A DNA stretch of 64,000 bases, from contig NZ_CP133990.1 of the NCBI RefSeq assembly GCF_031582905.1, positions 1,736,001 through 1,800,000 of the forward strand. Direction: 5' to 3'. The DNA comes from Pengzhenrongella sp031582905 (lineage in GTDB: Bacteria; Actinomycetota; Actinomycetes; Actinomycetales; Cellulomonadaceae). A program made the translations under genes and the position numbers. The notes under the pieces are model-generated. The model was not told the DNA's origin, did no database searches, and worked only from the letters and a program-made list of their open reading frames with translations. The first letter of the stretch is position 1, and every line of letters begins with the position of its first letter. Positions 55,917 to 64,000 of the stretch are shown here, one piece after another.

Positions 55917-57302
55917 CTATCCGGTCGGCCGGACCCAGCCCTCCGCCGTCGGTCGGTAGAGCCGGTCGCGCTCCGGGGTCGCGGCGATCTCCCGCAGCGC
56001 CTCACCGAGTGCGGCGACGTCCTGGCGTGCGGTGCCGCGGTTCGCGCTCGCCCGCACCGCGCCGGGGACCCGGTCGCGCCGGCCGGCCCGGACGTCGGCG
56101 TGGAAGCGGGCGACCTCGTCGTGGGTCAGACCCAGCAGTCGGCCCATGTAGGGGTGCGCGCAGAAGCAGCCGCTGCGCACCCCGATGCCGAACTCCACCG
56201 ACAGACGCGTCGCGAGGAGCGCGTGCGGCGTGCCCTCCAGGTTGAAGGCCGCGACCGGCAGGCGCGCCGCCGTGCCCGTGGCGCCGTACCGCCGCAGCCG
56301 GGGCACGGACGCGAGCTCGCGGTCGAGGTCGGACACGAGCGCCACCTCGTGCGCGAGGACGGCGTCCCAGCCCTGGTCCAGCACGTCCGTGGCGGCGGCG
56401 GCGAGCGCGACCGCCCCGAGCACGTTCGGCGACCCCGCCTCCTCGCGCTGCGGACCGTCCGCCCACACCACGTCGTCCCCGGAGACCGCGGACACCGCCC
56501 CGCCGCCGACGAGGAAGGGCTCGCCGTCGCGGAACAGGGCTCGGGGCGCCACGAGCGCGCCGGCGCCGAACGGTGCGTACAGCTTGTGCCCGGACAGCGC
56601 CAGCACGTCGACCCCGAGGGCCGCCATGTCGATCGGGCGGTGCGGCGCGAGCTGGGCCGCGTCCACGACCACGAGCACACCCCGGTGGCGCGCTGCTGCG
56701 GTGATCCGCGCCAGGTCGGGCATCCATCCGGTGACGTTCGACGCCCCGGTGAGGGCGAGCACGCGCGGGCGCGGTGACGCGCCGAGGCCCGCCACGACGT
56801 CGTCGACCGTGAAGGTGCCCCGGGTGTCGACGTCGACGGTCCGCACCTGGGCGTGGCGTCGCCAGGGGAGCAGGTTCGCGTGGTGCTCCGCAGCCGTCGT
56901 GAGGACCACGTCGTCGGGCTCGAGCCGCAGGCGGAACGCCAGCAGGTTCAGCGCCTCGGTGGTGTTGCGCGGGAAGACGACCTGGTGCGTCGCGGGATCC
57001 GCGCCGACGAACCGCCCGACGACGTCACGCGCCGCCTCGTACCGCGCGCTCGTCACCTGCGACTTCGCGCCGGCCCCACGGTGCACGCTGGAGTACCAGG
57101 GCAGCAGGTCGGTCACCGCGGCCACCACCGCGGGTGCGGCCGAGCTCGTCGCCGCGGTGTCCAGGTCGACGTAGCGCCGGGTGCCGCCGCCCGCCACCGG
57201 AACCCGGACGTCGTCGCCCACGAGCCGGCGGTGAGCGGTCGGCGCGGGTGCGCTCGGTGCGAGGGGCGCGGGGCCCCGCGGGATCGGTGTGGTGGTGGGC
57301 AT
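55917..57302 (-). CDS. class V aminotransferase / cysteine-desulfurase-like protein
   Basis: 461 residues, clean frame. PLP enzyme with YVDLDTAATSSAAPAVVAAV, VVFPRNTTEALNLLAFRLRL, TTAAEHHANLLPWRR, VVVDAAQLAPHRPID and the PLP lysine in ALSGHKLYAPFGAGAL. Near the C-terminus RSGCFCAHPYMGR places a Cys where SufS-type desulfurases have theirs. It could be a desulfurase or a related selenocysteine lyase; no SUF genes are nearby. Divergent from the PAS-GGDEF-EAL gene. Confidence 0.88.
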   Translation of the reverse strand: MPTTTPIPRGPAPLAPSAPAPTAHRRLVGDDVRVPVAGGGTRRYVDLDTAATSSAAPAVVAAVTDLLPWYSSVHRGAGAKSQVTSARYEAARDVVGRFVGADPATHQVVFPRNTTEALNLLAFRLRLEPDDVVLTTAAEHHANLLPWRRHAQVRTVDVDTRGTFTVDDVVAGLGASPRPRVLALTGASNVTGWMPDLARITAAARHRGVLVVVDAAQLAPHRPIDMAALGVDVLALSGHKLYAPFGAGALVAPRALFRDGEPFLVGGGAVSAVSGDDVVWADGPQREEAGSPNVLGAVALAAAATDVLDQGWDAVLAHEVALVSDLDRELASVPRLRRYGATGTAARLPVAAFNLEGTPHALLATRLSVEFGIGVRSGCFCAHPYMGRLLGLTHDEVARFHADVRAGRRDRVPGAVRASANRGTARQDVAALGEALREIAATPERDRLYRPTAEGWVRPTG

Positions 57303-57373
57303 GTGCGCCCCATCGGCGGACCGGGCGACCAGATGAACGAACCGGCCGAAACCGGTCACGAGAAATCGGTCAC

Positions 57374-59595
57374 GTGGCGGGGGTGGCGGTCGATGAGGAC
57401 GCCGTGGACCAGACCCGCACCCCCGTGCCCGCCGCCACCGTGCCCGCAGCCGCGCCCACCGCGGTGCCCACGAGCGGCGAGACGGGCACCCGGTCCGGCA
57501 CCGCCCCGGTCCGCCGGTTCCGGCTCACCGGACGGGTGTTCTGGGACCTCGCGATCTACATGGTCGGCCTCGGACTCGCGGTCGGGCTGATCTTCCCGCC
57601 GTTCGTCGAGCAGCTGGGCATGCCGCCCCACCTCGCGCGCCGTGCGGTGTTCGTCGGGGCGTGCCTCGGGGCGGGCTTCCTCGTCGGTGCCGCCAACTAC
57701 GCGCTGTGCCGCACCGTCGTCGGCGGTCGGCTCGCGGTCCTCACCGCCCGCCTGCACGCCGTGGGCGCCACCATCGAGCAGGCCGGCCGCACGGGCGACT
57801 GGACGAGCGGCACCACCGAGCGGATCGGTGTCGACTCCGACGACGAGCTGGGCGAGACGGCGCGCGCCTTCAACCGGCTGCTCGACACGCTGGAGGCGGG
57901 GGCGCACTTCCGCTCGCTGGTCCGCAACGCGTCCGACCTCATCACCGTCGTCGACCGCGACGGCACCCTCACCTACGCGACCCCGTCCGTCGAGGCGGTG
58001 CTCGGGTACCGTCCGGAGGCGCTCCTCGGCGCCGGCGTCGACACCCTCGTCCACCCCGACGACGCCGCCGCGCACCGCGCGCACCTCGTCGCCGTCGTCG
58101 CCGGCCCGTCCGGCTCCCCGACGGGTGCCCCGCTGGTCCACCGGATGCGGCACGCGCACGGGGGTGGCGGTGGATGGAGACGGTCGCCGCGGACCTGCTC
58201 GACGACGCCGCCGTCGCCGGCGTCGTCCTCACCACGCGCGACGTGAGCGACCGGCACGAGCTCGAGGAGCGGCTGCGCACGCAGGCGTTCCACGACACGC
58301 TGACCGACCTGCCCAACCGCGCGCTGTTCATGGAGCGGCTGCGAGCCGCCGAGGACGCGTGCCGCAGCGCGGACGTGCCGATGGCGGTGCTCTTCCTGGA
58401 CCTCGACGACCTCAAGCCGGTCAACGACACCCTCGGTCACGAGGTGGGGGACACCCTGCTGCGCACGGTCGGTGAGCGGATCCTCGGCGCCCTGCGGCCG
58501 GGGGACCTCGCGGCCCGCCTCGCGGGAGACGAGTTCGCGGTCCTGCTGACCGGCGCCGACCGTGCGGGCGACGCGCGCGCGGTGGCCGAGCGCGTGCTCG
58601 CGTCGGTGCGCGAGCCGGTGCACCTGGACGACCGGTACGTCCAGGTCGGACTGAGCATCGGTGTCGCGTCGTCCGGCACGCCGGCAGCGGTCGACCTCGG
58701 GCTGCTGCGTGCCGCCGACGTCGCGATGTACGTGGCGAAGACGGCCGGCAAGGGCCGGGTGGAGGTCTTCGAGGGCAGCCACCACGCCGCCCGGCGTGAC
58801 GTCGAACGGCTGCGCGCCGACCTGCACCACGCGCTCGACGCAGGGCAGCTCGAGCTCCACTACCAGCCGATCGTCGCGCTCGACAGCGGCACGGTGACCG
58901 GGTACGAGGCGCTGCTGCGGTGGAACCACCCCGAGCGGGGCCCGGTGTCACCCCAGGAGTTCATCCCGCTCGCCGAGGACACCGGCCTCATCGTGCCGAT
59001 CGGCCGGTGGGTGACCCGGGAGGCGAGTCGGCAGGCGGTCGCGTGGCAGCGGGCCGGTGGCGCGCCGGTCCGCATGAGCGTGAACGTGTCCGCGCGCCAG
59101 TTCCACCACCCGGGCTTCGCCCAGGATGTCGCCGCCGCGCTCGACGCGACGGGGCTCGACCCGCGGCTGCTGACGCTGGAGATCACCGAGAGCCTGCTGG
59201 TGCAGGACTCCGCGCAGGTGGCCGGCCGCCTGCGACGTCTGAAGGAGATGGGCCTGCGCCTGGCGCTCGACGACTTCGGGACCGGCTGGTCGTCCCTGGG
59301 GTACCTGCGGCGCTTCCCGATCGACGTCCTCAAGATCGACCGGTCCTTCGTCGACGGCATCGCGACGAGTGCCGAGGACCGCGCGGTCGCCGGTGCGATC
59401 GTGCAGCTGGGCCGGACGCTCGGGCTCGAGGTCGTCGCCGAAGGCGTCGAGGACCCCGACCAGGTCGCGGTGCTCCAGGAGCTGAGGTGCCCGTCGGCGC
59501 AGGGGTACCACTTCGGCCGACCGGCACCGGCGGTGCCGGTCGGGCCCGCGGGCGTCCGGGTGCCGGCGGCGGCCGGTCCCCTCGGGCGCCCGTGA
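57374..59595 (+). CDS. membrane HAMP-PAS-GGDEF-EAL cyclic-di-GMP enzyme (frameshifted)
   Basis: About 740 residues after repair. Two membrane helices (~60-80, 95-115), a HAMP-like region (~120-170), PAS (~175-255; FRSLVRNASDLITVVDRDGT), GGDEF (HDTLTDLPNRALFMERLRA, LAARLAGDEFAVLLTG; motif AGDEF) and EAL (GYEALLRWNHPERGPV, SVNVSARQFHHPG, EITESLL, LDDFGTGWSSLG, KIDRSFVDG, EGVEDPDQV). The EAL site is complete and AGDEF is usually active. One base is missing in the GGGGG run 58160-58164. Start GTG 57374 is uncertain (no clear SD); GTG 57383 is the alternative. Confidence 0.87.
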
Positions 59596-59721
59596 CCGCG
59601 GGTGAGATCCCTGCGCTGACCGGGTGACCCGCGCTCCCGTGCGCCCGACCGGCGCTCGTCGTCGCCCTAGCGTCGGGCCAGCTGGCTGCACAGGCACCCA
59701 GCAGCGCGATGGGAGCAACTG

Positions 59722-61398
59722 ATGCAGGACGACATGCGCTCCGGTCATCGACGCCGGTGGGGCGCGATGATCGGGGCCTCTGCACTCGTCTCCGGACTGG
59801 TGGTCGTGGCGTCCCCGGGGATGGCCGTCGCCGACGGTCACGGGCACACGCACGGACCCGGCGCGGACCACGGCACCGCCGCGGTCGTCGGGACGACCTG
59901 GGGCGACCGCACGGCCGACCGCGCCGCGCTGGGCAGGCACGGCGAGCACGCCGAGTCCCTCGACGCCGGTTCGCTCTTCACCGTGACGCACGCCGTGGGC
60001 GCGCGCGCCGTCTGGGAGCGCAAGGACCGCGCCGGACGCGCGATCACCGGGCAGGGCGTGACGGTCGCCGTCCTGGACTCGGGCGTCGAGGAGGTCCCCG
60101 GCCTGGCCGGCAAGACCGTCCAGGGCCCGGACCTCTCGCTCGAGTCCGGCGGTGACGGGCTGGCCGACGACACCTACGGCCACGGCACCCACATGGCCGG
60201 GATCATCGCCGCGCGCGACGACGTCCCGGTCGACCGCAGGACCGGTGCACCGCGGTCCACCGATCCGGGTGCCCAGCTCGGCGTCGCCCCCGACGCCCAG
60301 GTCCTCGCGCTCAAGCTCGCCGCCACCGACGGCAGCACCGACGTGAGCCAGGTCATCGCCGCGCTCGACTGGGTCGCGCAGCACCAGGACGACAACGGCA
60401 TGGACGTGCGCGTCGTCAACCTGTCCTTCGGCACCGACTCCGTGCAGCCGTACCAGATCGACCCGCTCGCGGCGGCGGCGGAGCACGCCTGGCGCAGCGG
60501 ACTCGTGGTCGTCGTCTCCGGCGGCAACGACGGCGAGGACGCCGGTGCGCTCAGCAACCCGGCGATCGACCCGTACGTCATCGCGGTGGGTGCGTCCGAC
60601 CCGAACGGCGCGGCGACCGGATGGTCGGCGCCCTCGGTCGCCGACTTCAGCAGCCGCGGCACGGACGAGCGTCACGTCGACCTCGTCGCCCCGGGGGCGT
60701 CCATCGTGTCGCTGCGGGCCCCGGACTCCTTCGTCGACACCGAGCACCCGGAGGGTCGGGTCGCGGGGGACGACACCGGTCGGCTGTTCCGCGGCAGCGG
60801 CACCTCGCAGGCCGCGGCGGTCGTCAGCGGCGCGGCGGCGCTCGTGCTGCAGGCCAACCCGGCGCTGACGCCCGATGGGGTCAAGCACGCGCTCGTGAGC
60901 ACCGCCCGCCCGCTCGCCGGTGAGGCCGCCGTCGACGCCGGGGCCGGCCAGGTCGACATCTCCGCCGCCGTCAGGGCCGCGGAGAAGGTCAAGGCGCACG
61001 GGGCGCCCGTCGTCCAGACGTGGCCGCAGGCGTCCGGGCTCGGCTCCCTGGACGCCGCCCGCGGCGGCAGCCGCCTCGTCGACCCCGGGACCGGGGACGT
61101 CCTGGTCGGCGAGATCGACGTCTTCGGCGCGCCGTGGGACCCCACGGCGTGGGCGCAGGCGTCGTCGAGCGGCACCGCCTGGGACGGCGGGGAGTGGATG
61201 CGCGCCCGGTGGAGCGGTGACGCGTGGACGTCGGACGGCTGGGCCCGCGCCCGGTGGAGCGACGCGTCGTGGGACCGGGCCCGCTGGTCACGCGCCCGGT
61301 GGAGCGACGCGTCGTGGGACCGAGCCCGCTGGTCACGCGCCCGTTGGAGTGACGCGTCGTGGGAACGGGCACGCTGGTCGAGCGTTCCCTGGTCCTGA
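59722..61398 (+). CDS. secreted S8 subtilase with tryptophan-repeat tail
   Basis: 558 residues, clean frame. Signal peptide (~15-37), then subtilisin-like domain: Asp in VAVLDSGVE (~119), His in YGHGTHMAGII (~154), oxyanion region VVVVSGGNDGED, Ser in SGTSQAAAVVSG (~360). The C-terminal ~110 residues are a Trp/Arg/Ser repeat region, with near-perfect units (ARWSDASWDRARWSR) of 45-60 bp at about 61248-61395. ATG 59722 has GGGAG upstream. Such repeats may bind the cell surface; this is a guess. It lies between two c-di-GMP genes. Confidence 0.88.
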   Translation: MQDDMRSGHRRRWGAMIGASALVSGLVVVASPGMAVADGHGHTHGPGADHGTAAVVGTTWGDRTADRAALGRHGEHAESLDAGSLFTVTHAVGARAVWERKDRAGRAITGQGVTVAVLDSGVEEVPGLAGKTVQGPDLSLESGGDGLADDTYGHGTHMAGIIAARDDVPVDRRTGAPRSTDPGAQLGVAPDAQVLALKLAATDGSTDVSQVIAALDWVAQHQDDNGMDVRVVNLSFGTDSVQPYQIDPLAAAAEHAWRSGLVVVVSGGNDGEDAGALSNPAIDPYVIAVGASDPNGAATGWSAPSVADFSSRGTDERHVDLVAPGASIVSLRAPDSFVDTEHPEGRVAGDDTGRLFRGSGTSQAAAVVSGAAALVLQANPALTPDGVKHALVSTARPLAGEAAVDAGAGQVDISAAVRAAEKVKAHGAPVVQTWPQASGLGSLDAARGGSRLVDPGTGDVLVGEIDVFGAPWDPTAWAQASSSGTAWDGGEWMRARWSGDAWTSDGWARARWSDASWDRARWSRARWSDASWDRARWSRARWSDASWERARWSSVPWS

Positions 61399-61454
61399 CC
61401 GTCCGGCTGCCGATGAGGGTGGAGGACCACCCGACGACCGGCGGAGCGGCACGG

Positions 61455-64000
61455 ATGACACACGCAGGAGCAGGACCGGACCGCCCGCACGCCGACACCG
61501 GCGTGCGGGCGGCCCGCGTGCGTGGGGTCGGAGCACGTGGGGTCGGCGTCAGTGGGGTCGGCGTGCGGGTGCTGCGGTGGGCGATGGAACCCACCACGGT
61601 GACGGTCGCGCTGACTCTCACCCTGCTCGCCGCCGGTGTCGCGCTGTCGCTCCGGCTGCCAGACGGCGCGCTGCTCGCGGTCCCCGAGGGGTCGCCGACG
61701 ACGTTCGGGGTCCTCGCGCTCGGGCTGCTGTTCTTCCTCACCGAGCTCGGTCAGGCGCGGATCGAGATCCGCCGCCAGGCGTACTCGTTCTCGCTGTCCG
61801 GCGTGCCGCTGCTGCTCGGTCTCCTCTACGTCAGCCCCGCCCAGCTCATCGCGATCCGCCTCGCCGCGGCGGTGCTGGCCTTCGCGGTGCAGCGGGTGCC
61901 GCCGGTGAAGTTCGCCTTCAACACCGCCGCCTACGGTCTCGACGTCGCCGCCGTGCTGACGCTGTCGCACGCCCTCGTGCGGGAGCCGGCCGAGCTCACC
62001 CTGGCCACGGCGGCGCTGTGCTACGTCGCGCTCGCCGCGGTCGACCTCCTCATGAGCGCGATCGTGCTGCTCGTCATCCGGGTGAACGGCGGGCCCGTGG
62101 GCCGCGAGGACGTCGCCGAGGTGGCGCTGTCCGCCGGCGGGTTCGTCGCGCTCAACACCGCGATCGGCCTGGTCGGTGCCGTCCTCGTGACGGACGGCAG
62201 CCTGGGTGCGGTGCTGCTGGTCGGCCTGGCTGCCGTGTCGGCGCTGTCCTACCGCGCCTACCTGGTGCTGCGCCGTCGCCACCGGTCCCTGCAGGACCTC
62301 CAGGACTTCATCCGGCTGGGCGAGGGGCCCGACGGCGCCCGGGGGCTCAACGCGCGCATGCTGCCGCGCGTCCGTGAGCTGCTCAACGCGGGGCGCGTGG
62401 AGCTGGTCATCGACGGCGCCGACGGTGACCCGGACACCGTCCTGGTCGTGGACGAGAGCGGCGTCCTCGAGGTCGCGGCCGGGCGCCCCGGGACCGCGGG
62501 ACGCACGGAGGCCGCGGCCGACGACACGGGGTCGATCCGGGTCCCGCTGGAGGTGGCGGGCGCCACCGGGACGCTCACCACCCGGGAGCGGCTCGGCGAC
62601 CACGCCCGGTTCACCGCCGACGACCACGTCCTGCTGCGCACCCTCGGTGGGCACCTCGCCGTCGCACTGCACAGCGCGCGCCTGCTCGAGCGCCTGCGGG
62701 ACGACGCGACCCGGGACAGCCTGACCGGGCTGCCCAACCGCGCCCTGCTCGGCGAGCGGCTGCAGGAGCTCCTCGCCGTCCCGCACGACGCCGGGCGCGT
62801 GGCGGTGCTCGTGCTGGACCTGGACCGCTTCAAGGAGGTCAACGACGCCTTCGGTCACGCGTCGGGTGACCGGCTGCTGCAGGCCGTCGCCGCGCGTCTG
62901 ACCGCCCTGGTGCCGGCGGGCGCGATGGTCGGTCGTCTCGGCGGCGACGAGTTCTCGGTCGTCCTGGCGCCGTCGCAGGACCCGGAGCGGGACGCCGTCG
63001 CCCTGGCGGGGCACATCGCGCGCGCCCTGACCGAGCCCGTGGACCTCGGTGAGGCCGCGGTGACCACCGGGGCGTGCGTCGGCGTCGGGGTGGGCGCACC
63101 CGGCCTGGACGGCGCCGACCTGCTGCGCCACGCGGACACCGCCATGTACGCCGCGAAGGACGCACGGCTGCCGGTGGTCGTGCACTCCGACAGCCTCGAC
63201 GAGGGGCGGCGCGAGCGGCTCGCGATGCTCGTGGACATGCGGGCGGCGCTGGACGCGGGCGAGTTCCGGCTCGAGTACCAGCCGAAGGTCGACCTGGCCT
63301 CCGGCGTGGTGACCAGCGTCGAGGCGCTCGTGCGGTGGACCCACCCCGTGCTGGGCCCCGTCCCGCCGGACGTGTTCATCCCCGTCGCGGAGTCCACCGG
63401 CCTCATCGACGAGCTGACCCGGACCGTGCTGCGGCAGGCGCTGGACCAGTGCCGCCGTTGGCGCGAGGACGGTCACGACCTGACCGTCGCCGTGAACCTG
63501 TCGGCCCGCAACGTCAACGACGAGCAGCTCCCCGAGCGCATCGCGGCGGCGCTGGCGCTCGCCGGGGTGCCGGCCGACCGGCTGATCCTGGAGATCACCG
63601 AGAGCAGCGTCATGGGCGATCCGCGACGCACGGTGCCGACCCTGGAGCGCCTCGCGGCGCTGGGCGTCACGCTGTCGCTGGACGACTTCGGCACCGGCTA
63701 CTCGAGCCTGTCCTACCTGCAGCGGCTGCCCGTGCGCGAGCTCAAGATCGACCGGTCGTTCCTCGTCGGGATGGCGCGCGAGGCGGCGGACCCCGGCGAC
63801 CGCCCGGCCGGTGACGCTCGATCCCGCGACGGGTCGGCCGGCGACGACTTGGCCGGCGACAGCCCGGCCGGCGACAGCCCGCGAGACAGGTCGGCCCGCG
63901 GCGCGAGCGAGGTGCTCGTGCGGAGCATCGTCGGGCTCGCCCACAGCCTCGGGCTCCGCGTCGTCGCCGAGGGCGTGGAGACGCCGCAGATCATGGCGGA
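61455..64000 (+). CDS. membrane GAF-like-GGDEF-EAL cyclic-di-GMP enzyme (partial at right edge)
   Basis: At least 848 residues; the frame is open to the window end and clean. N-terminal Arg/Val/Gly repeats (~15-40) are followed by six to eight membrane helices (~50-265), a GAF-like domain (~290-410), GGDEF (~420-580; RDSLTGLPNRALLGERLQEL, VGRLGGDEFSVVL) and EAL (~600-848; SVEALVRWTHP, NLSARNV, EITESSV, LDDFGTGYSSLS, KIDRSF, EGVETPQIM). Both active sites are complete. A low-complexity insert of about 35 residues (63795-63905; AGDSPAGDSP) sits between KIDRSF and EGVE within the EAL domain. ATG 61455 has GGAG 9 nt upstream. Confidence 0.88.
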   Translation, partial: MTHAGAGPDRPHADTGVRAARVRGVGARGVGVSGVGVRVLRWAMEPTTVTVALTLTLLAAGVALSLRLPDGALLAVPEGSPTTFGVLALGLLFFLTELGQARIEIRRQAYSFSLSGVPLLLGLLYVSPAQLIAIRLAAAVLAFAVQRVPPVKFAFNTAAYGLDVAAVLTLSHALVREPAELTLATAALCYVALAAVDLLMSAIVLLVIRVNGGPVGREDVAEVALSAGGFVALNTAIGLVGAVLVTDGSLGAVLLVGLAAVSALSYRAYLVLRRRHRSLQDLQDFIRLGEGPDGARGLNARMLPRVRELLNAGRVELVIDGADGDPDTVLVVDESGVLEVAAGRPGTAGRTEAAADDTGSIRVPLEVAGATGTLTTRERLGDHARFTADDHVLLRTLGGHLAVALHSARLLERLRDDATRDSLTGLPNRALLGERLQELLAVPHDAGRVAVLVLDLDRFKEVNDAFGHASGDRLLQAVAARLTALVPAGAMVGRLGGDEFSVVLAPSQDPERDAVALAGHIARALTEPVDLGEAAVTTGACVGVGVGAPGLDGADLLRHADTAMYAAKDARLPVVVHSDSLDEGRRERLAMLVDMRAALDAGEFRLEYQPKVDLASGVVTSVEALVRWTHPVLGPVPPDVFIPVAESTGLIDELTRTVLRQALDQCRRWREDGHDLTVAVNLSARNVNDEQLPERIAAALALAGVPADRLILEITESSVMGDPRRTVPTLERLAALGVTLSLDDFGTGYSSLSYLQRLPVRELKIDRSFLVGMAREAADPGDRPAGDARSRDGSAGDDLAGDSPAGDSPRDRSARGASEVLVRSIVGLAHSLGLRVVAEGVETPQIMA

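Noticed and set aside
60672..63944. A ~1090-codon minus-strand frame opposite the subtilase and the last GGDEF-EAL gene
   Set aside because: No recognisable domain and composition typical of an antisense shadow; the plus-strand genes are clearly coding here.

Overview
The window is very GC-rich DNA with strong G/C third-position codon bias, GTG starts and class III actinobacterial families (DUF222-HNH proteins, RNase J, a LAxTG sortase motif, NirBD with a HemD-wHTH fusion). With the GH5/CE7/LacI carbohydrate locus this suggests a Cellulomonas-like actinobacterium (order Micrococcales); the genus is an inference. I found no rRNA, tRNA, CRISPR array or insertion sequence.

Layout. 1-6.1 kb: a class III cyclase/AAA ATPase gene running off the left edge, a divergent cNMP-binding protein, and a sortase-anchored 5'-nucleotidase. 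6.2-14.6 kb: a DUF222-HNH gene with a perfect LexA (SOS) box, small membrane proteins, a membrane GGDEF-EAL protein with a 34-residue micro-ORF in front, a HAD phosphatase, a VanY-like peptidase and a VOC protein. 14.5-22.2 kb: carbohydrate locus, with GH5 and CE7 esterase divergent from a LacI regulator, then a lipoprotein sugar-binding protein and a six-hairpin glycosidase, with two palindromic operators. 22.3-23.7 kb: an exonuclease VII large-subunit-like protein with two C-terminal membrane helices and no small subunit beside it, in base composition unlike its neighbours. 23.9-29.4 kb: GerMN lipoprotein, DUF488, YnfA, DUF1353, NmrA-like reductase, DUF1059 and an EAL protein. 29.7-36.4 kb: one translationally coupled operon, nirB-nirD-cysG-hemD-cbiX, giving nitrite reductase and the siroheme it needs. 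36.6-46.6 kb: RNase J, photolyase, DUF2277, a PhyH-like dioxygenase, a second DUF222-HNH gene, an MpaB-family protein, and a Nudix/RNase Z/uridine-kinase-like operon. 46.7-64 kb: membrane protein, PRC-barrel stress protein, methyltransferase, then a signalling block with three further c-di-GMP proteins, a TraR/DksA protein, an SRPBCC protein, a PAS-GAF-SpoIIE phosphatase, a class V aminotransferase and a subtilase with a tryptophan-repeat tail.

Two features run through the whole window. First, 19 genes are broken by about 24 single-base frameshifts, nearly all repaired by adding one G or C to a G/C run. I read these as sequence or assembly errors and give the repaired genes as whole features. 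Second, many genes carry short in-frame tandem repeats (units of 6-45 bp), mostly at the termini, including three consecutive genes of the nitrite/siroheme operon.
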